The notes: generated from the letters alone by a model not told the origin. 37,065 bases of DNA from Microcoleus sp. FACHB-DQ6 (GCA_014695175.1 JACJNV010000091.1:1-37065); one strand, 5' to 3'; positions 15,065-25,387 are shown, counted from the stretch's first letter. Numbers and translations are program-made.

Positions 15065-15721
15065 TTAATGACTTACGGGACATCCTCCGGTCGTTAACCC
15101 TGTTAAGAAATTATTGGTGTCAAAGAAATGTTCTACAGACTCAATCTTTAAATCCTCTGTGACTTTAGCAATGCTAAGACCAATAATTTCAATAGTTTCT
15201 CCTGTCCCTTGATGATCTTTGTAAGATCCCCTAAAAGTACCCCAGTGTCTCCACTTAAACACAACGTTAGGAGGCCCTGCAACGACTTCGACTAATTCCC
15301 AGAGAAAGCCATCGGGAAAAGCTGTGTGAAAGAGGTTGTAGGAGGATTGAAAGGTTTCATCAGAGGCGCGGTAGTGCTCTGAGTTTTCTAGAAAGAGATT
15401 ATAGGTTCCCTGATCTACAACTTCTTGGGCTGTGTATTCTTTTCCTCCATTAGTGCTCATACGGAATTTATCCGTAACTACAGAGAGCCATTGTTGGGGA
15501 TTGGTTTTGAAGGATGCTTCCATTTCAAATGTTCTCACCAAATTATAGGCGATCGCATTCAAAGACCCTTCGGCATGATTGTGTTTCTTTTCCTTTTCCA
15601 AGAAAGCATTAGTGCGAGAATAGTTGGGACGATTCCCGTCCCGCCATTCTACTCCCTCATCCTGTTTCAGAACTTCTTCTCTATCTTGCACCCAGAGGGG
15701 TAAGCCGGGAGTTGTACTCAT
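15065..15721 (-). CDS. Pathogen-related/SnoaL-like NTF2-fold protein
   Basis: The 218-aa protein resembles the plant 'pathogen-related protein' group and its bacterial relatives, which have a SnoaL-like NTF2 fold. Evidence is the N-terminal PLWVQDREEVLKQDEGVEWRDG, the phrase RTFEMEASFKTNPQQWLSVV, and the C-terminal barrel LWELVEVVAGPPNVVFKWRHWG, ETIEIIGLSIAKV, KIESVEHFFD. Biochemical role and ligand are unknown. The N-terminal 60 residues are extra compared with simple SnoaL proteins. ATG 15721 has AGGAG about 10 nt upstream. The gene sits between the two copies of the Hsp70 3' end, so recombination between them would delete it. Confidence 0.7.
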   Translation of the reverse strand: MSTTPGLPLWVQDREEVLKQDEGVEWRDGNRPNYSRTNAFLEKEKKHNHAEGSLNAIAYNLVRTFEMEASFKTNPQQWLSVVTDKFRMSTNGGKEYTAQEVVDQGTYNLFLENSEHYRASDETFQSSYNLFHTAFPDGFLWELVEVVAGPPNVVFKWRHWGTFRGSYKDHQGTGETIEIIGLSIAKVTEDLKIESVEHFFDTNNFLTGLTTGGCPVSH

Positions 15722-15907
15722 ACCTGTTAATCTCCTAGGATTTGGGTTAATAAAAATCTTGATACTACAATGAAAGACTGGCGGTTTTGAGGCGGGTGGA
15801 TTTCAAATAAAAATATACACGAAAATTGTCGCCATGTCAAGCCTCCGCAGACATAAACTTAACTATCTGCATAGGTTGTCGTCTCCAATAGACATCTCCA
15901 AAAACTA

Positions 15908-16026
15908 ACTGGTTCCTAGGAAGAGCCTGGGAAGCGATGTCCAGAGGAAGAGCCTCGCTTTCTGAGCCGGAAAATTCGAGGCTCTTCCTCCGGATCTGCA
16001 TTCCTAGGAAGAGCCTGGGAACCAGT
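15908..16026. mobile_element. MITE-like nested palindromic element
   Basis: Outer inverted ends ACTGGTTCC (about 15908-15916) and GGAACCAGT (about 16018-16026) enclose two direct copies of TCCTAGGAAGAGCCTGGGAA (15914-15933 and 16002-16021). Between them is a central hairpin, AGGAAGAGCCTCG (15945-15957) with CGAGGCTCTTCCT (15977-15989). There is no coding capacity. It looks like a non-autonomous mobile palindrome of a kind common in Oscillatoriales intergenic DNA. Confidence 0.65.
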
Positions 16027-16040
16027 AAACCAGTAATTTC

Positions 16041-16081
16041 TTAGTCCCCCTCTGCTAGGACTAAAGTTTGACTCTATGCAG
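16041..16081 (-). repeat. Dispersed repeat shared with the MITE at 31.4 kb
   Basis: Read on the minus strand this begins CTGCATAGAGTCAAACTTT and ends GGGGGACTAAGA. The same two blocks occur in the same order at 31437-31479 on the plus strand, separated by a diverged 12-bp centre. Confidence 0.7.
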
Positions 16082-16127
16082 GGATTTCAAGAGCCGAATT
16101 ATCTACCAAATTATCTAAAGTCTATCC

Positions 16128-17717
16128 TTAACTTAACTGCACCACAGGTTTATCCTCTAACAATGTTTGATTTGTTAGCAAATCTTCCACGGTAATTCGC
16201 AAAAAGCGCTGTTCGTCAACGCGGAAGAAGATTTTGATGCGATCGCTCCCCGGATACCCAGGCGGCGTCAATTGAGCGATGCTGCGTGCTCCTTCTTTAT
16301 CATTTAAGGGCTGTACCGATGTTCGGCCTGCGAGTTGGCGAGTAATTAGCCTGTCGCCGTCAAAATATATCTCTGTGCCGCCAGTTTCCGCTCCCAATTC
16401 GCCGATAATTAATTCTATACTCGGCTGATTTTCTAAAGAAGCCCCCAAGACTAATTCTACCGGTTCGCTCATCGGATAAGACTGGCCGGATTTAATTAAA
16501 CTGTGCCAACTGTGGCAATTGTCGCGGCGGTTCCAGTAGCGAATTCCGTAACTGTGATAGAGAAAATCTTTGATTTCTAGCCCTTGACTCAGTTGCAGAG
16601 CACCTTGGGCGATCGCCTCAAAGGGTTTGTCGCAGCGAATTTTTGCAGGATCGAAATATTGCTGCACCCAACGCCCGACAGCGGGAATTTGTACAGTACC
16701 GCCAACTAGCAAAACTGCATCGATATCCCCAATTTCTAAGCCTTGACGCCGCGCTTGCTGCAATACTTGATTCATGCACTCGTCGAGTTTGTCAAAAAAC
16801 TTATGTTCAGCGAGGATAGATTCAAAATGAGTTCGGCCTAATTCTAATTCGTAACTCTCAAAATTTTCGTCATCAAAATAAACCTCAACTGCCTGATTCA
16901 CTAAAGACAACTGAATCTTTAACCGTTCTGCCAATCTCGTTGTAATCGGAGATTTTGCCAGCCCTTTTGTTTGAACAAAATAGTCAACTAGCCAATTATC
17001 AATATCAGAACCGCCTAAATTTTGTCCGGCTTTAGCCAAAACCCGGGCAACTTTTGTTTTTTGCGCTGAAGATTCAGCTAATAGCTTTTCGCCCCACTTC
17101 AGAATAAAACCGAGGGGCTTTTTGTCGGAGGAAGCGTCCAAACGCACCAAAGAAAGGTCGAGAGTTCCGCCGCCGAAATCAATGACTAACAGATTTTCAC
17201 GATCGGCCAAACCGTAACCCAAAGCAGCCGCCGTAGGTTCGTCCAACATCCGCACCTGTTCTACTTGCAGAGATTGTGACACTTTGCCCAACCAATGGCG
17301 GTAAGCTTCAAAACTATCTACCGGCACAGTAAAAATCAAAGAATCGATCGGCAAGGGAACTTGGCGAATTGAACTCACAATTTGACTCAAATACCACTCA
17401 CCTACTTGTTCAAAAGTAATAAGTTGCCCGTCAAGTTCCGGCACAAAACCCTGAACGGAAGTGCCAATTCCCCGCTTAAAATTGCGAAAAAACCGAGAAT
17501 CTCCACTCAAATCAAGGCCTCTGTCGCGGACTTGCTGACCGAGTATTACTTTATTTGCCACAGCGTCCTCAACGTAGAGTAAACTGGGAATTACGGGCGG
17601 GTTTTGAGCCGAGATTGCCGACAATCCCGGTAATTTCAAAGTTTCGGGCTGCTGGAGGACTTGATTCCAGCGAGCGACGACGGTGTTGCTAGTTCCAAAA
17701 TCAATTGCGATCGCCAT
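16128..17717 (-). CDS. Hsp70-family (DnaK-like) ATPase
   Basis: The 529-aa protein has an Hsp70 nucleotide-binding domain: phosphate-1 loop IAIDFGTSNTVVA (3-15), connect-1 DEPTAAALGYGL (about 159-170), phosphate-2 LVIDFGGGTLDLSL (about 176-189) and adenosine loop VLLVGGTVQIPAV (about 333-345). The remaining ~150 residues do not look like a full DnaK substrate-binding domain, and canonical DnaK has about 635 aa. It is therefore one of the atypical Hsp70-like proteins frequent in cyanobacteria. It presumably acts as an ATP-driven chaperone in the cytoplasm; clients are unknown. ATG 17717 is four codons before the phosphate loop. Its last 45 codons are duplicated at 14791-14941. Confidence 0.9.
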   Translation of the reverse strand: MAIAIDFGTSNTVVARWNQVLQQPETLKLPGLSAISAQNPPVIPSLLYVEDAVANKVILGQQVRDRGLDLSGDSRFFRNFKRGIGTSVQGFVPELDGQLITFEQVGEWYLSQIVSSIRQVPLPIDSLIFTVPVDSFEAYRHWLGKVSQSLQVEQVRMLDEPTAAALGYGLADRENLLVIDFGGGTLDLSLVRLDASSDKKPLGFILKWGEKLLAESSAQKTKVARVLAKAGQNLGGSDIDNWLVDYFVQTKGLAKSPITTRLAERLKIQLSLVNQAVEVYFDDENFESYELELGRTHFESILAEHKFFDKLDECMNQVLQQARRQGLEIGDIDAVLLVGGTVQIPAVGRWVQQYFDPAKIRCDKPFEAIAQGALQLSQGLEIKDFLYHSYGIRYWNRRDNCHSWHSLIKSGQSYPMSEPVELVLGASLENQPSIELIIGELGAETGGTEIYFDGDRLITRQLAGRTSVQPLNDKEGARSIAQLTPPGYPGSDRIKIFFRVDEQRFLRITVEDLLTNQTLLEDKPVVQLS

Positions 17718-18081
17718 TCAGCCAAAATACACAGCTACGAGGGATTAAATCATATTATGGTATTTGGAGCCCCAAATGCAAATAGACGATCAAATTCTGC
17801 TTGGATAAATACTTTGTTGCAACCAAAACTGCTTTAGTGGCGGAGTCTTCCATTTTGTGCAACTGCATATTTTTCGTTGCAACAAATAAGCGCCACTTTT
17901 ATAATAGTTACAAAACTCATACCATTTTAGATTTTACCTTAAAAGCTTTGGAATAAGTGACTGCATAAGGGTTTGGAGTACGGGTCTACAGTTGCATTTT
18001 TTTTTAAAGTGGTATCACCTGTCCGCCGCCGCCAAGCTTTTACCTTTGATATCAATCCTATTTTCAAAGGAAGCGTGAAAA
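17718..18081. other. Divergent intergenic region
   Basis: This 364-bp gap separates the minus-strand Hsp70-like gene from the plus-strand CPBP protease pseudogene and should hold both promoters. A TATAAT hexamer lies at about 17900-17905 on the plus strand without an obvious -35 box. No gene or repeat was seen. Confidence 0.5.
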
Positions 18082-18990
<909 letters not shown>

Positions 18991-19042
18991 TTTCGCTCAA
19001 GTAAGTTTGGGTGGCGATGATCGATTAATTGAGCTTTTTTGT

Positions 19043-19954
19043 CTACCCAAAAAGCGAAGCATATTTTCTAGAGGCGGACTTTGCCGAGCGAGCGAGGTCG
19101 CTTAATAATATACCTATAATAGCTACTACTTGAATTTTTCCCACTTGGTCGGCAGATTTATCAGTTGAATTTAATTGATGTGTGTGAAAAAATTGTTGTT
19201 TAAAATTAGTTGCTAGTTCGAGAAGGTGCTTGGTTGTAAAATCGACGCTGCCACCAACTGGCAAGCCTAAATATTTTTTTGGAAATTGCTCAACGGCGTC
19301 GGCGTTGGGGTTTCCGTAAGTTCCCGTAATTTCGTTTTTGTAGTACCCAAGTTGTTTGAGTTGCGGCTGCAATTGGCTGACTGAATTTCCTCGATCGCCC
19401 AAACTTAAAATAGCAAATTCCCGAATGGGTGTTGAGAAAATAACTGCGGGTTTTCCAGTTAAGCGATATGTCAAAGCTTCGCGGGTAATTTCAGTGCCAG
19501 CAACTCTACTTTTAAAGCAATACCGATCGCTGCGGTTGATGCGATCGGCAGACGTGCCGCTGCCGCGGCCGACAACGTATCTTTCTAAATTGTCAGCTTC
19601 GGCAAGGTATATGTTGCTGTAGTTGCGGTTGAGGCCAACTAGCAGCGACAAGTGTTTGCTGGCATTCCTGCTGATTGTACTGGGTTCTTGACTGATGCTG
19701 TGCAATAATCGAACGTTCATATCTTCCTACCGGAAGATGCTTTCCGTTAAGCCATCTAACTTTAATTCTAGGTTTTGTTTTGCTTGCGATCGCATAATTT
19801 TAGCTGCATGAAAAGTGGCCAACATATCGCTGCAAGCATCGGCGGCACAACCCCCAATAGCACACCGATTGTCATCCGCAATTGCAAACTTAGGAAAAAT
19901 GATGGTTTCATAACATGAAATTTTTTGTACGCGAAATCGTTTGATACATACCAC
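19043..19954 (-). pseudogene. Peptidoglycan-binding-domain protein interrupted by an in-frame TAG
   Basis: Two minus-strand open frames lie in the same phase: 19954-19727 (75 aa) and 19720-19043 (225 aa). Only TAG (19727-19729), GAA and GAT separate them. The join reads LTESIFR-stop-EDMNVRLLHS and looks continuous. In the second frame residues about 104-170 form a PG_binding_1-like repeat (LSLGDRGNSVSQLQPQLKQL, then AVEQFPKKYLGLPVGGSVDF). The rest is not recognised. The downstream half alone could begin at ATG 19720, with AGGA 6-9 nt upstream, and may still be expressed. The last ~25 residues (LARSAKSASRKYASLFG) look like read-through of non-coding DNA. It lies in a stretch with two other damaged genes. 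Confidence 0.5.
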
Positions 19955-20977
19955 GAAGTTGCTGCTACTGCTTAGGAGTCAAGGTTTGCACGATATAGAC
20001 CGCTCAATCTTGAGTATTCCTTTGATCTTTATAGGGTCATTTGATAATTTGCTGCTGAAGTTGTGTTACGGTAATTACTTAGACAGGAATTGGAGCGGAA
20101 CGCTACATATACTCTGCCCCGCAGTGGCAGTCTCTTTTGGGAACTTTTTCATGCGAGCGCCTTTTATTAACAAATTTAAAACTGACGCAGCTAATTAAAT
20201 TTATCTCGGTGAAACTCTATCTTTTGTAGCACGATTGGGAAACTTATTTTTTCAAATAGTGGACGCATCAACCAGGTTTTTTTAGGAACATACGACAACT
20301 GATGGCAAGGGAGAGCGCTTGAAAAATCGGCTTTCTCTGATCATTCGCACGTCCACGACAGTGATTCGCGCGATCGCGCCCCAGCAGGTATCTGAGAAAA
20401 CCACCATCTCATAATCTTGACAAAATAGGATATTGTGTCCCGCCATACCGACAGGACAGTTATCAAAAAATCCAAGCCACCGCTCGATGTTTAGCTCTGT
20501 TATAGGGAGGGCAATCTACATTTTAAAGGTAATAATTACCCTTTTTAATGAGTATAACTTTTTGCAAAACGCTATGTCAATCTACTGAATATTGTTGCTA
20601 ATGCTACCTTTATCTCCCCATTAAAAATTGGATGATATTCGGTTTACCGAATATGCCTCTCTCTGGGTTAGTAAATGATGTTATGTTGAACAGATGGTGT
20701 TGTCTAGCTTGGTGTTTGTAGTGAAAAAAGGTTTTATTTTATGAGGTATCTATCTTCAGGATGAAATTTAGCTTACCTGCAAATTATCCCTATGGGAACT
20801 GTTTGGCGCTCACATCAATCGTTACTATCATTGCAACGACAGTGAAGTTTTGACAGATAGATACTGGGGTGTTGCGAACAGTCGGTCGGTTTGATTCTAT
20901 GTAAACACTAGGAAAGCGGTAATTAATATTCACCCGCCCCTCTTTCCATTTGCCCTCTAACATCAGCGCTGGTAACA
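19955..20977. other. Long intergenic region before the polysaccharide cluster
   Basis: No convincing gene was found in about 1 kb; the open frame at 19941-20198 starts at TTG and has no recognisable features. A terminator-like hairpin (GGTAAT / ATTACC followed by CTTTTT, 20528-20546) is present. The rest may include a long leader or promoter of the downstream glycosyltransferase genes. Confidence 0.45.
20528..20546 (+). terminator. Terminator-like hairpin
   Basis: GGTAAT (20528-20533) and ATTACC (20535-20540) are exact complements around one base, followed by CTTTTT. The stem is short and AT-rich, so this is a weak call. Confidence 0.3.
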
Positions 20978-21016
20978 GTGCCGAATGAGAGTCAAAGTCT
21001 TCAGCGGGACTTAAAA

Positions 21017-22168
21017 ATGAAAATCACCTTTGTTCTTCCTACTCTGTCTCTGACTGGTGGAATACGAGTAATATCTATTTTCGCAGAACTTTTGAGAAAG
21101 CGAGGACACTCCGTGTTCGTCATCTCTTTACCCCATCCCCAGCCGAGTATGCGCCAGCAAGTCAAGTCGCTGCTGCGGGGAGGGGGTTGGATTTCCCCAC
21201 CTGAAAACGAACCCTCATTTTTCGATAACTTAGGTGTAGAACACAAAATTATCGATCGCTACCGCCCGGTAGAAGACAAAGATGTACCTGACGCTGACGT
21301 AGTAGTTGCCACCGGGTGGGAAACCGCCGAGTGGGTAGCCAAACTCTCTCCTAGCAAAGGAGCAAAAGCTTATTTTATCCAGCACCACGAAATTTTTGAC
21401 TATCTACCTCAAGGAAGAGTAGAAGCAACCTGGATGCTGCCCATGCACAAAATTACGATCTCTCAGTGGTTAGTTGACCTAGCTCGGACTAAATATGGCG
21501 ATCGCGAAGTTTCCTTAGCTCCTCCTACCGTGGACACCAAGCAATTTTACGCCTGTCCTCGCAACAAACAATCGGTTCCTACAGTTGGCCTAATGTACTC
21601 TACAATCTACTGGAAAGGAACCGACATCGCCCTCAAAGCTTTTTCCCTAGCTGCAGAAAAGATCCCCAACCTGCGTCTGGTTGCCTTCGGTACAGGGGCC
21701 CCATCCTCGGAATTGCCCCTACCGGCCAATGCCGAGTATGTAATTCAACCCGACCAAGACAAAATCAAAGACTATTACAGCAAATGCGATGCTTGGCTGC
21801 TGGCGAGCCGCTCAGAAGGCTTCGGCTTGCCCATTATCGAAGCGATGGCGTGCCGCACTCCCGTCATCAGTACCCCAGCAGGCGCTGCTCCTGAAATTTT
21901 GAGTGGCGGTACGGGCATACTTTTAAGACGAGAAGATCCCCAAGAAATGGCAAAAGCCATAGAGCGTATCTGTCAGATGCCAAATTCCAAGTGGCAAGCC
22001 ATGTCGGAAGCCGCCTATGCAAAGGTGAACAATTATACTTGGGAGGATGCCACGGATCATTTTGAAGCGGCATTGAAAGTTGCTGTAGACAAATCTAAGC
22101 AGCGCGAGGTTAACATAGATTCCTTTTCTCCCTACTATGCGGACGAAAAAATTCCGGTTGGATGCTAA
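21017..22168 (+). CDS. GT4-family glycosyltransferase, paralogue 1
   Basis: The 383-aa protein is a GT-B retaining glycosyltransferase of family 4. It has an N-terminal acceptor half starting MKITFVLPTLSLTGGIRVIS (glycine-rich loop) and a C-terminal nucleotide-sugar half with SRSEGFGLPIIEAMACRTPV, the E-x7-E motif, near residue 265-280. It likely transfers a sugar during exopolysaccharide or O-antigen assembly at the cytoplasmic membrane face. I chose ATG 21017 rather than GTG 20978 because the paralogue at 22614 begins with the same residues. The two paralogues stand in tandem and match along their whole length. It heads a plus-strand series with the second GT4 gene and the Wzy-like gene. 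Confidence 0.88.
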   Translation: MKITFVLPTLSLTGGIRVISIFAELLRKRGHSVFVISLPHPQPSMRQQVKSLLRGGGWISPPENEPSFFDNLGVEHKIIDRYRPVEDKDVPDADVVVATGWETAEWVAKLSPSKGAKAYFIQHHEIFDYLPQGRVEATWMLPMHKITISQWLVDLARTKYGDREVSLAPPTVDTKQFYACPRNKQSVPTVGLMYSTIYWKGTDIALKAFSLAAEKIPNLRLVAFGTGAPSSELPLPANAEYVIQPDQDKIKDYYSKCDAWLLASRSEGFGLPIIEAMACRTPVISTPAGAAPEILSGGTGILLRREDPQEMAKAIERICQMPNSKWQAMSEAAYAKVNNYTWEDATDHFEAALKVAVDKSKQREVNIDSFSPYYADEKIPVGC

Positions 22169-22613
22169 GTGCCACGCCGCCCTTTGAAGTTAGGCGCTAC
22201 GGGCGTTTTCGGCGCCGGATTCTGGGGAGAAACTCAATATCGTTTGGTGGGGTGGTTCTGCCACAAGTAAAATCGCCCCTGTCCTGTTTTCTACCCAGCA
22301 GTCTCGACACGAATTCTGGCCCCACCGACGACGGAATACTGGTTATAAATTGATCTGCCAAAATCTGAAGCAGAGTGCAACGGGGGTTTTAAGGCTGGCT
22401 CCGTTACAGGTTAAACTTGTCTTGTCATCAAACATCTCCCGATTTGTAATTGGGAAAAGTCCCTGACGACAAAGTAAGATCTGCTCGACTATCGAGTTAC
22501 GATACGCCTCCTGCAGAGATCCGCACCCTGCAGAAAAGCCAAACAGAGACTGGTAAGTGCGAACTTGCTGTTATGGAGGAGTTTTAACCAGTATCCATCT
22601 TCGGTATCTATTC
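22169..22613. other. Spacer between tandem GT4 genes
   Basis: About 445 bp without a clear gene. A short frame starting GTG 22169, directly after the stop of the first GT4 gene, encodes about 33 residues (PRRPLKLGATGVFGAGFWGE and on) before TAA. It could be the start of a lost gene, but nothing longer follows. No repeat or terminator stands out. Confidence 0.4.
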
Positions 22614-23738
22614 ATGAAAATTACTTTTGTCCTGCCTACCCTGAGTCTTACAGGTGGTATGAGGGTGTTATCTATCTACACAGAACTTCTCCAAAAGCGA
22701 GGACATAAAATATTTATCGTCTCTATACCCCTGCCGCAACCAACTTTGATGCAACAATTGCGATCGCTGCTGAGGGGTAGGGGTTGGCAGTCCGCTCCCA
22801 AAAAACAAAAGTCTCACTTTGATAAAGTGGATGTCGAAAGTCGAGTTATCGAAACCAACCGTCCAATTACCGACCTTGACGTACTTGAGGCCGATATTGT
22901 CATGGCTACTTGGTGGGAAACTGCCGAGTGGGTGGCAAAACTCTCTCCCAGCAAAGGAACGAAAGTATATTTTATCCAACATTATAAGGCTTTTGACTAC
23001 GTACCAAAAGGTCGAGTAGAGGCAAATTGGCGGCTGCGGATGCACAAAATCGCTGTGGCCCAGTGGCTGGCCGACATAGCTCGGAATGAATACGGCGATT
23101 TGTCTGTATCTCTCGTCCCTCCTACGGTTGACACCAAACAGTTTTACGACCCCCAGTCGCGATCAAAGCAGCCGCGAGGCAAGCAATTAGTTCCTACAGC
23201 CGGGATGTACTATACTACAACTCCTTGGAAAGACTGCGATATTGCCCTGAAAGCTTTCTCTCTAGCTGCTAAAAAAATTCCTAACCTTCGTTTAGTTGCA
23301 TTTAGTTCCGGCGACGATAGTCCTCTTCCCCATTTCGTGCCAGAGGATACTGAGTATAATAAGGAACCTACTCAAGACCAACTAAAAGAATTTTCCAGCA
23401 AATGCGATGCTTGGCTGTTTTCCAGCAGATCCGAAGGCTTCGGCTTGCCAATTTTAGAAGCTATGGCTTGTGGCACTCCAGTCATCGGCACTCCTGCTGG
23501 TGCGACTCCGGAACTACTTGGTGGCGGGGGTGGCATACTTGTCAAGCCAGAAGACCCAGAGGATATGGCAAAAGCGATCGAGCAGATTTGTCAGTTGTCA
23601 GATGCCGAATGGCGCGCAATGTCCGAGACTGCATTGGAGACGGTGAGAAATTATACTTGGGAGGATGCAACTAATCTCTTGGAGGCGGCATTCTACACTG
23701 CTTTGGAACGTCAGCGACAATTAACAAACAATATGTAA
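22614..23738 (+). CDS. GT4-family glycosyltransferase, paralogue 2
   Basis: The 374-aa protein is a close paralogue of the preceding gene: same N-terminus MKITFVLPTLSLTGGMRVLS, same core WETAEWVAKLSPSKG, same nucleotide-sugar site SRSEGFGLPILEAMACGTPV (about 270-288). It carries a small insertion (SRSKQPRGKQ region) near residue 185 and a different acceptor-side loop, so acceptor specificity may differ. GTG 22557 would add 19 residues that the paralogue lacks, so ATG 22614 is preferred, although no clear ribosome binding site precedes it. It likely acts in the same surface polysaccharide pathway as its neighbours. Confidence 0.88.
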   Translation: MKITFVLPTLSLTGGMRVLSIYTELLQKRGHKIFIVSIPLPQPTLMQQLRSLLRGRGWQSAPKKQKSHFDKVDVESRVIETNRPITDLDVLEADIVMATWWETAEWVAKLSPSKGTKVYFIQHYKAFDYVPKGRVEANWRLRMHKIAVAQWLADIARNEYGDLSVSLVPPTVDTKQFYDPQSRSKQPRGKQLVPTAGMYYTTTPWKDCDIALKAFSLAAKKIPNLRLVAFSSGDDSPLPHFVPEDTEYNKEPTQDQLKEFSSKCDAWLFSSRSEGFGLPILEAMACGTPVIGTPAGATPELLGGGGGILVKPEDPEDMAKAIEQICQLSDAEWRAMSETALETVRNYTWEDATNLLEAAFYTALERQRQLTNNM

Positions 23739-23843
23739 AATTGATGTTGAGTTACAAGATTGGGGTTGGGCGATCGTTTAATCGAGAATTTTTATCGGGC
23801 AATTTGAGTTGTCTTTCTATAGTTTTACTGCCAAAAAAGACCT

Positions 23844-25214
23844 ATGGTTGCATTAATCCCACTTGCTATGTTCGGCTTTATTCCAGTCGTTTTTTATTTG
23901 TTTGTGAGGTTTCCGCCTCTACGGGCGGTAATTATAAGTTTTGTGGCAGCGTGGCTTTTTTTACCGCAAGCTTCTTATCCCATCCCCTCATTGCCACCGT
24001 ATACCAAAATCTCCGCAGCTTGCTACGGCATTTTGCTGGGGACTCTTATCTACGATACTGCGCGCCTCACCACTTTTAAGCCCGGTTGGCTGGACGTGCC
24101 AATGGTAATTTACTGTTTGTGTCCAATTATTTCACAAGTTAGTAATGGCGGCAGCCCGATTTCTCCGACTGTCAACCAAATCGTTAGTTGGGGTCTGCCT
24201 TATTTTTTAGGACGCTTGTATGTGGGTAGTTTAGAGGGGCTGCGACAATTGGCGATCGGGATTTTTGCAGGTGGGTTGGCCTACATTCCTTTTACTTTAA
24301 TTGAAGGGGTTAAGGGCCCAATCCTGCACCAAATGATTTACGGCGTCAATGCCTTTGAGGACTGGGGTCAAGCAAGACGTATGGGGGGGTGGAGACCGGT
24401 AGTATTTATGCAGCACGGTTTGATGGTGGGCCTGTGGATGATGACCGCCGCCTTAATCGCAGTTTGGTTGTGGCAAACTGGGACGCTCAAAAAGTTTCAG
24501 GGTCGCAACATCAAGACTTTAGCAATTGTATTAACTATCGCTTTTTTCCTATGCCGTTCTACTGGCGCCTACAGTTTATTTGCAATGGCGTTACTCGTAT
24601 TATTCTCTGCAAAGTGGTTTCGCACCTCTTTGCCCCTGCTATTCATAATTGGATATATAGTGTTTTATCTGTACATCGCTGCATCGGGTCAATTTTCGAG
24701 CAAAGAGGTGATTGACTTCATCACTCAAATATTTGGCGAAGAACGAGCCTCCTCTCTGAAGTATAGATTTGACATGGAAGAGATACTGGGGGAAAAAGCG
24801 CGGCAAAGCTTTCTTTTTGGCTGGGGGGATTCCGGTGGAAACCGCGTGTATAACGAATACGGTCAAGATATCACGGTCACCGACAGCTTATGGATTATTG
24901 CATTTGGCGTCAACGGTGTAGTCGGTTTAGTTAGTTTATTTTCTTCATTGTTACTTCCTGTTATCGTCTTTTGCGTGTTCAAGTATCCCGCCAGAACCTG
25001 GTCTAATCCCAAAGTAGCGCCCGCTGCCGCCCTGGGAGTAGCCTTAACTATGTACGTGTTTGACTGTGTTTTGAACGCTATGACTAACCCGATTTTTGCC
25101 CTGATTGCTGGAGGAATATCAGGTCTGGTCTTAAAAGCTCCAGAAAGTCTTAAGGCCAAGAAAACGAGTTCGCCACCAAGAAGACAGTCGCTGGTTCACC
25201 AAAAATCAGGATGA
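23844..25214 (+). CDS. O-antigen ligase/polymerase-like (Wzy-type) membrane protein
   Basis: The 456-aa protein is very hydrophobic, with roughly 10-12 predicted membrane segments and a larger external loop around residues 255-345 (SGQFSSKEVIDF ... GWGDSGGNRVYNEYGQD). This layout fits the Wzy polymerase/WaaL ligase superfamily, which joins lipid-linked glycan repeat units at the periplasmic face. Such proteins share little sequence, so the call depends on topology and context: it directly follows two GT4 genes and precedes a WecG/TagA-type transferase. ATG 23844 is used; the ribosome binding site is weak. A terminator-like hairpin follows about 180 bp downstream. Confidence 0.72.
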   Translation: MVALIPLAMFGFIPVVFYLFVRFPPLRAVIISFVAAWLFLPQASYPIPSLPPYTKISAACYGILLGTLIYDTARLTTFKPGWLDVPMVIYCLCPIISQVSNGGSPISPTVNQIVSWGLPYFLGRLYVGSLEGLRQLAIGIFAGGLAYIPFTLIEGVKGPILHQMIYGVNAFEDWGQARRMGGWRPVVFMQHGLMVGLWMMTAALIAVWLWQTGTLKKFQGRNIKTLAIVLTIAFFLCRSTGAYSLFAMALLVLFSAKWFRTSLPLLFIIGYIVFYLYIAASGQFSSKEVIDFITQIFGEERASSLKYRFDMEEILGEKARQSFLFGWGDSGGNRVYNEYGQDITVTDSLWIIAFGVNGVVGLVSLFSSLLLPVIVFCVFKYPARTWSNPKVAPAAALGVALTMYVFDCVLNAMTNPIFALIAGGISGLVLKAPESLKAKKTSSPPRRQSLVHQKSG

Positions 25215-25387
25215 TTTTCGGCAATGCGATCGCTGCTTCACTTCAAGCTTGACACTATCTTGCCTTCCCTGGAGACAAAAACTACAAAATCTACCATTTT
25301 TGCATAAAATCAAGTTCGGAAGTGCCGAGATCTTTTTCACTAGGTTAAAATTTTAATCTCATAAACTCTTTTTTACATTCATTTGCA

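Larger units (their letters stand above)
15722..16115. other. Repeat-rich intergenic region
   Basis: No gene is evident in this ~400-bp gap. It contains a nested palindromic element (15908-16026) and part of a second dispersed repeat (16041-16081). The upstream part, 15722-15907, holds the promoter of the minus-strand SnoaL-like gene; I see no clear boxes. Confidence 0.6.

Noticed and set aside
19941-20198. 85-residue frame starting with TTG
   Set aside because: It overlaps the start of the opposite-strand peptidoglycan-binding frame, lacks a ribosome binding site and shows no domain.
22162-22353. 63-residue frame overlapping the stop of the first GT4 gene
   Set aside because: Composition is not protein-like, and an alternative short frame in another phase also fits; neither can be supported.
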